Assembly: GCA_021234155.1 (NCBI GenBank)
Contig: JAJEKV010000559.1
Span: forward strand, 64,001-128,000
Reading direction: 5' to 3'
DNA: 64,000 nt
Source: Isoetes taiwanensis
Lineage: Eukaryota > Streptophyta > Lycopodiopsida > Isoetales > Isoetaceae
This document shows positions 59,201 to 64,000 of the stretch, one piece after another. The translations under genes were made by a program, and so were the position numbers. A model generated the notes under the pieces. That model worked only from the letters and a program-made list of their open reading frames with translations, searched no databases and had not been told where the DNA came from. Each line of letters begins with the position of its first letter. The stretch's first letter is position 1.

Positions 59201-62200
59201 AGTTCAAAGTGCTGTGGCTGCTGTGGCTTGAAAGATTATAGTAGTGCAAACCACAGAGAAGCTACTAAGATGTTAGTGTCTCACTCCACTTTTGATTTAT
59301 GTTAAATATTATCTGTTTGCTAGCTGCCCAATGACATAGAGTAGGCATGACGGAAAAACTGCTTTATAGCGCCGTGTTAGACAATGATTAAACAAACCTG
59401 AAAAAGTCTATCAGTCAAACATGGTCATTGAAGATGCACTTCCTGGCTTTACCGGGAGCAGATGTCACAGATGTATGATGAAAATAAAAATACAGAGGAG
59501 TAATATAGGATGCGATTCAAAATGTTTTTCGCACGAGACCTACCTCATTGTTCTTTAAACTTCTTTCTTTCTCAAGTGTAGAAAATCTTTCATGGTCAAT
59601 ACTCATGTGATATACCTTCGTTGTCAACCCTCTTCTGTCCAGTGCATTTAGGTGCTGCTTCCAGCCATCTTCCTGGGGATCCGCCACATGAAACAATTTT
59701 CTGGCAACTTGCTGTTTGAAGCAAAAAGTGCATAAAGGAACTGGATCAGGATATCAGTGAAGATGAACATGTTCATTAAGGATTTCCTGCTGGAAGAAAA
59801 AGGCGACTACCCCCATAGTAAAAGGCAAAGAGAAATATCCTCTTTTCGCTGTCTTCGTTTAGGTATAACATCTATTTGATGATAAGCTTGGCGACCAAAA
59901 GGTATTAGGTGATTTTGTTATGCATACCAAGGCGCTAATTCGTCACAGTATATATCTCTGAAAGCAGCCTGTCATCTCTGGCTCTTGCCTTCCTTTTCTT
60001 GGTCCATATAAAAAAGTATGCTCTCTTAATGCTCTTCCCGTCTAATCTGGGACCGCCAAATATAAACCAGTGCAATGTGGGCATATCTACAGATTTTTGC
60101 AGTTAGGTGTCTCAACAGCTTCGAATTTTACAAAGACATTCTCACTTATTATATGGAGAATAGAGGTAAAGCATCAGTTAGTCTTCTCTAGATTCAATTC
60201 CCAAGATAACGCTATTTGGGAGGACATCACTTAACATGGCCCAGAAGCGCTTTTACAATAGGTAACAATTTCATAAGGTGAATTTTAATTCATAAATATT
60301 GTACAATAGGTAGCCCAATAGAACTGAAGCAGTCCTTCAAATGGAAGCAGTGATAAAAAAGATTTTTTAATATCTAACTTTCAGCATTATGAGCATTTTA
60401 TCACAAATGCTTTTGAAATGTGTCTATACCGAAGTAATACAAACAGTCTCTTTAAAGATATAAATAAAAAAATCTTGCTTTTTGTGGTATGTTGGTAGCC
60501 TTTGAATTACTAAATTATGGAATGGCAGCATTTTTGGTAACTGCAGGTATGAATTAAATTTATATCCAATGAGACATCTGATGAAAGCCTCGCCAGCCGT
60601 TCCAGCCCATGGATAAACCTATTGCAATTGATGCATGGCAAGATTACATTCTAAATATTCACCATTCAATGTGTTTTATATATGACAATTAGCGGGGAAT
60701 ATATCACCATTCAAGCTCTGTAGGATCGGTGTGTTGAAAAACTTAATTGCCTAAATATGGTTTGCTACATGTCGCAGAAAGTGAAAAGATTAGGCGTTTG
60801 TTGGGTTTGGAAGGGAATTCATGGGTCGCTGTACAGAAAGAAAGATTTTGCCAGGGACTGCTAAGGTTTTCTCATCCCTTTGAGCATTTATAGGCCTATA
60901 CGTAGATATTTACTAATATTGCATTCTAGCAGCATGGATTTTGTATACAGTTATTTTATAAATTATATTCTTTATGGGGTTACGAATGGTTCATTCATAT
61001 AAAACGTGGTAGCATCTGCCTCCAAAATCTACGCCAGCATCCTAAGGTTTATTATGCACTCTTTCTTTGTTTCATCCAGCTTCATACAGTAATGGAGTTG
61101 TCTATCATTTGTGCAAAAATCCTCCCATAGCACGCAGCTCATACCCTTAATTTTCAGCATGGTCCTGTGTCAACAAAATGAGAAAGAAGTGCTCTGGAAT
61201 ATCCTTCAAAGTCTCAACCGGTGCCTGCATAGTTGCAATGAATAGTACATATGGATTGCATCAACTCTTTCTCAATGCTGCTCCGCCCAGATGTGGCGTT
61301 TCTTTTCGGCTCTGGTGGGGAGCTTTCGTCTATTTTGATTGGACAAGGCAGCTTAAATTTGCCGAATGAGTGGGATAGAACGGTTTTGGTTGACATCAGG
61401 CCATCTGTAATCCAACACAATTCAAGTGGAAGAGGTTGATTGGTGGGCGAGCATGGGCATCAGGGAATGCAAGTAAGTCTTTTGGGCTGAACAGAAAGGT
61501 CATATTGGTGCCAATGTAAACTTTCTTTATTACAGGTTTGGTATCCTTCATCTTTATCCCATACACTTCTTCAAAGGTGTAGTTTTGAATGCTGTTATCA
61601 AGTCGATGATTGGGGGCACTCTTTAATCTGATATGTCAGTGCTGTACAGCAGCTGGATCTAGAATTGACTTTGATCGTAGTTTAATGCATTGGCCCTCTT
61701 TGGTCCATCAGCTGGTGTAATAATTGGGGTTTCACAGCCTTCCGTGTCAGCTTGTGCAGGAATACTCAGCTTTGATCAGCCACCCACAAGCACAAAACCA
61801 TTCTGCCTTTGCTTGGTTTCGCATCTTTTGCAGGTATTAGATTTCCTTTTCTAGGTGGGGACTTGAATAGTTACTGTGTTTCTGCCTTTATACTTGTTGG
61901 GAGTAATTAAACATCTGGACTTGATAACATTTTGTCGCAGTTAACTCGTGAAAATTCATTCTGAAATATTGATGTAATGTCTACAAGTAATGTTCAGAGA
62001 ACCAAGTTTGCATCTCAGTTCTTTAAAACGTAATGAATTGACATGTTCACAATTCTGTAATCTTTAAAACGGTGCATCACTTTCTCTGTTTTTTTTACTT
62101 TGCACGGTATGTGTCGCGTATGGCTTGGCTTAGCTGGGTAAGGAGTGGACGAAGCACTCCAGCTGCCACTTTGGTTTCATGGGCAAGTCACATTTTGCCT

Positions 62201-64000
62201 CCATTCTCTCTTGAATGGTCATTTCTTTTCAATGCCTGATGTTGCAATCTCTAGGTAATATTCATAGAATACATTTATTCTGGCTTCGGCTCTTTAGTTG
62301 TATGGATAATTTTCTTGTTTCTAAAATTCACGTAACTTTCAGTTAAACATATTTTGCGTGTTTTAGAATTACATACAAATAAGTCTTCAATCATTATATT
62401 CTTATTAAACAGCGTGCATCAAACTAAACTGGCACCTATATATGATTTTTTATCATGACTCAGAGAGAATGAAATTGTATGCTGACTAAATGGTTTATTC
62501 CTTGGCACACGCCTTTTCGTAAAATGGTTTCTGCTTGCTGGGATTTTGGAATATTGTCTGTTTTGAATGCTTTTAAGAAGAGTTACAGGCTTAACTTAGC
62601 TAGATTTTGTAATTGAAAAGAAATTACATCTTACCCTGAAAGTTTTCATTGTAAAATGGCTTGGTCTGTTTGGACATGCTGTCTTTCTATGCCAGAATTC
62701 TATGGTGATAAAACTAGTGGACCTTCTGGCAGAGCTTCATCCTTGTTGCAGCTGTTTGCAACCTTGATTCGGGCATTTTCCCTATATCTGGATGTTGCTG
62801 TGAGCGTTGCAAGAAAAGACAGAGCGGTGCTGCATTGGCCAGGAAGGCTCAGCCGCTGGAGAGTCTACTAGGTTTGGTTTGTTACAGGCCATCATGTGTT
62901 TCAGAAATCCAGCTAAAGAAGGGCCTTCATGAAATTTGTGCTCCGCTTTGCGTTCTTTGAAGAATGTTTGAAAGGAAAAGTTACCATACTGCAACCTGTT
63001 ATATATTGGTAATTGTCTCCACTCTATCAGGCATATTGATACTCATCATACTACGCTTTTACCAATGCACCACTTGTTTAACTGCTATTGAATTCACTAA
63101 TACATGGACTGTCTATATGTCAAACAATGATTTTGCTTCAGCATTGTGATCAATTCATGTCATTCAGGAATGATATTTGTGTTGCAGGTCATTGCAAAAT
63201 GGAAGGCCCATCTGCAGTCAAAGAGGAGCATTTCAAGTGACTTCTTCAGGTAAATTAGTAGCATTGTATCTATTCAAGTGACAGCACTGGTCTTATTATT
63301 ATACTCTCTTCTGCTAAGGCAACATTGACGAAGCTCCATATGTATGAGTTAGCAGGAGAGCTTGGCAAGACTGCTCTATATTACTCTGATAGGAAGCTAT
63401 CTTGCCCATTGTTGCACCTTTAAATTGGACTTTGGTTTGCAGGTACAGTTTCTCCCAAGATCGAAGAGAATTTGAAACGCAGAGAAGAATACCAATCAGG
63501 ATGCCTTTAGCATCCTTTTTCATAAGGTTTCCTTCCTCTAACTCATTTGCACCAAAAGGTAGGTAATGTGAAACAGGCACCATTGTTGCAACCTTGGTCT
63601 ATAAGTTTGACAGGTGATTTTATAGGATTCGCTACTAGAGCGGAGATAGACCTACATTAACTGTAAGAAACATTTTGGAGGAGCATGCTGTGAAGCTGCT
63701 AATGGAAAGGAAAACCCTTCGCGGGAACTTGTTGCTTTTTGTAAGGAGACCTGTGTTCAATCTCAGTGTGTTGAATGGTGATCACTTCTGGATCCACATA
63801 TTGGGACTGAACCATTGAGTGTAATTCTTCAGAACTTTTTGCAAAGGGAGAAGGATAACCAAAAGCTTGAGGCACTGCCATCAGCCTTATTTGATACTTC
63901 TAGTGCTGGGGTTTATCACTGAGCGATCCCATTTATTCCTTTATCTTGAAAGTCCAGCACTTTTCCCGCCCTGATCAAAGAGTATCTTTTACAGTTAGGG
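56208..64000 (+). CDS. RIC1: RIC1-like Rab GEF subunit, 3' end beyond window
   Basis: RIC1 pairs with RGP1 as the exchange factor for Ypt6/RAB6-type (plant RABH1) GTPases at the Golgi. It has N-terminal WD40 repeats and a C-terminal Ric1 domain. Seen in family order: MACGWPKFMP (56208 onward, tentative exon 1), HKVR...NL-AVW (exon 56989-57097), SSFYL (from 57574), YSVEE, ANSICWTP and AIWSVSDATLM (from 58539), GELS...LNLPNE, ERFWLTSG, VEEVDWW and GHQGMQ (about 61210-61472), VWYPS (61536-61576), QLDLEL, AGVIIGVSQ and FDQPPT (61650-61833), DEALQL and HFFSMPDVAISR (to 62254), LIRAFSLYLDVAVSVARKD (62696-62871), FEEC and TATCYIL (to 63008), VIAKMEGPSAV (63188-63249), ATLTK and YELAGEL (from 63319), RREFE (63443-63558), NILEEHAVKLLMERK and ELVAFCKE (63614-63760), LQREKDNQKLEALPS (about 63838). 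The last 80 or so residues lie outside. Most exons carry a frame break. Exons between 58.7 and 61.2 kb were not resolved. Confidence 0.85.

Overview
This is plant nuclear DNA. It is AT-rich, dominated by mobile elements and their remains, and contains two recognisable intron-containing host genes. The family content is plant-type: a non-phosphorylating glyceraldehyde-3-phosphate dehydrogenase (ALDH11), a RIC1-type Rab GEF subunit with GT-AG introns, a PPR remnant, and a Ty3/gypsy gag with a zinc knuckle. Low gene density and nested elements point to a large, repeat-rich vascular plant genome. The species cannot be read from the sequence; a fern or other non-seed lineage is only a weak guess.

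Layout. 1-2.7 kb: nothing recognisable. 2.7-10.2 kb: a dispersed repeat (second copy at 22.9-24.15 kb) split by inserted elements, including a fold-back MITE at 5.33-6.01 kb; then a possible LINE tail, a second MITE fragment and a PPR remnant. 11.0-13.2 kb, minus strand: a broken transposase-like gene with DUF7869-type motifs. 14-22.4 kb: a purine-rich tract, then a stretch marked by a recurring CACGCC(N)GGCGTG palindrome and broken plus-strand coding pieces, possibly one large DNA transposon. 25.5-28.2 kb, minus strand: ALDH11, ten exons. 28.5-29.5 kb: an inverted-repeat element just upstream of that gene. 29.5-42 kb: mostly unassigned, with four tandem-repeat loci and a third MITE. 42.6-46.25 kb, minus strand: a short gypsy element with two repeated ends and gag only, flanked by one minisatellite family. 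50.5-52.6 kb: a TIR transposon with flanking ATTAAT and a MITE nested inside. 56.2-64 kb, plus strand: a RIC1-like gene that runs off the right edge.

Both host genes have a reading-frame break in nearly every exon, while splice sites and encoded residues are well conserved. In ALDH11 most breaks that can be resolved are one base lost from a short homopolymer run. Indel-rich sequence is therefore a better explanation than gene decay, and frame calls anywhere in this window should be treated with caution. No operons or gene clusters are present. The two host genes are unrelated housekeeping genes: cytosolic carbon metabolism/NADPH supply, and Golgi-endosome Rab activation. I did not find a convincing new multi-gene system; the most unusual content is in the repeats.
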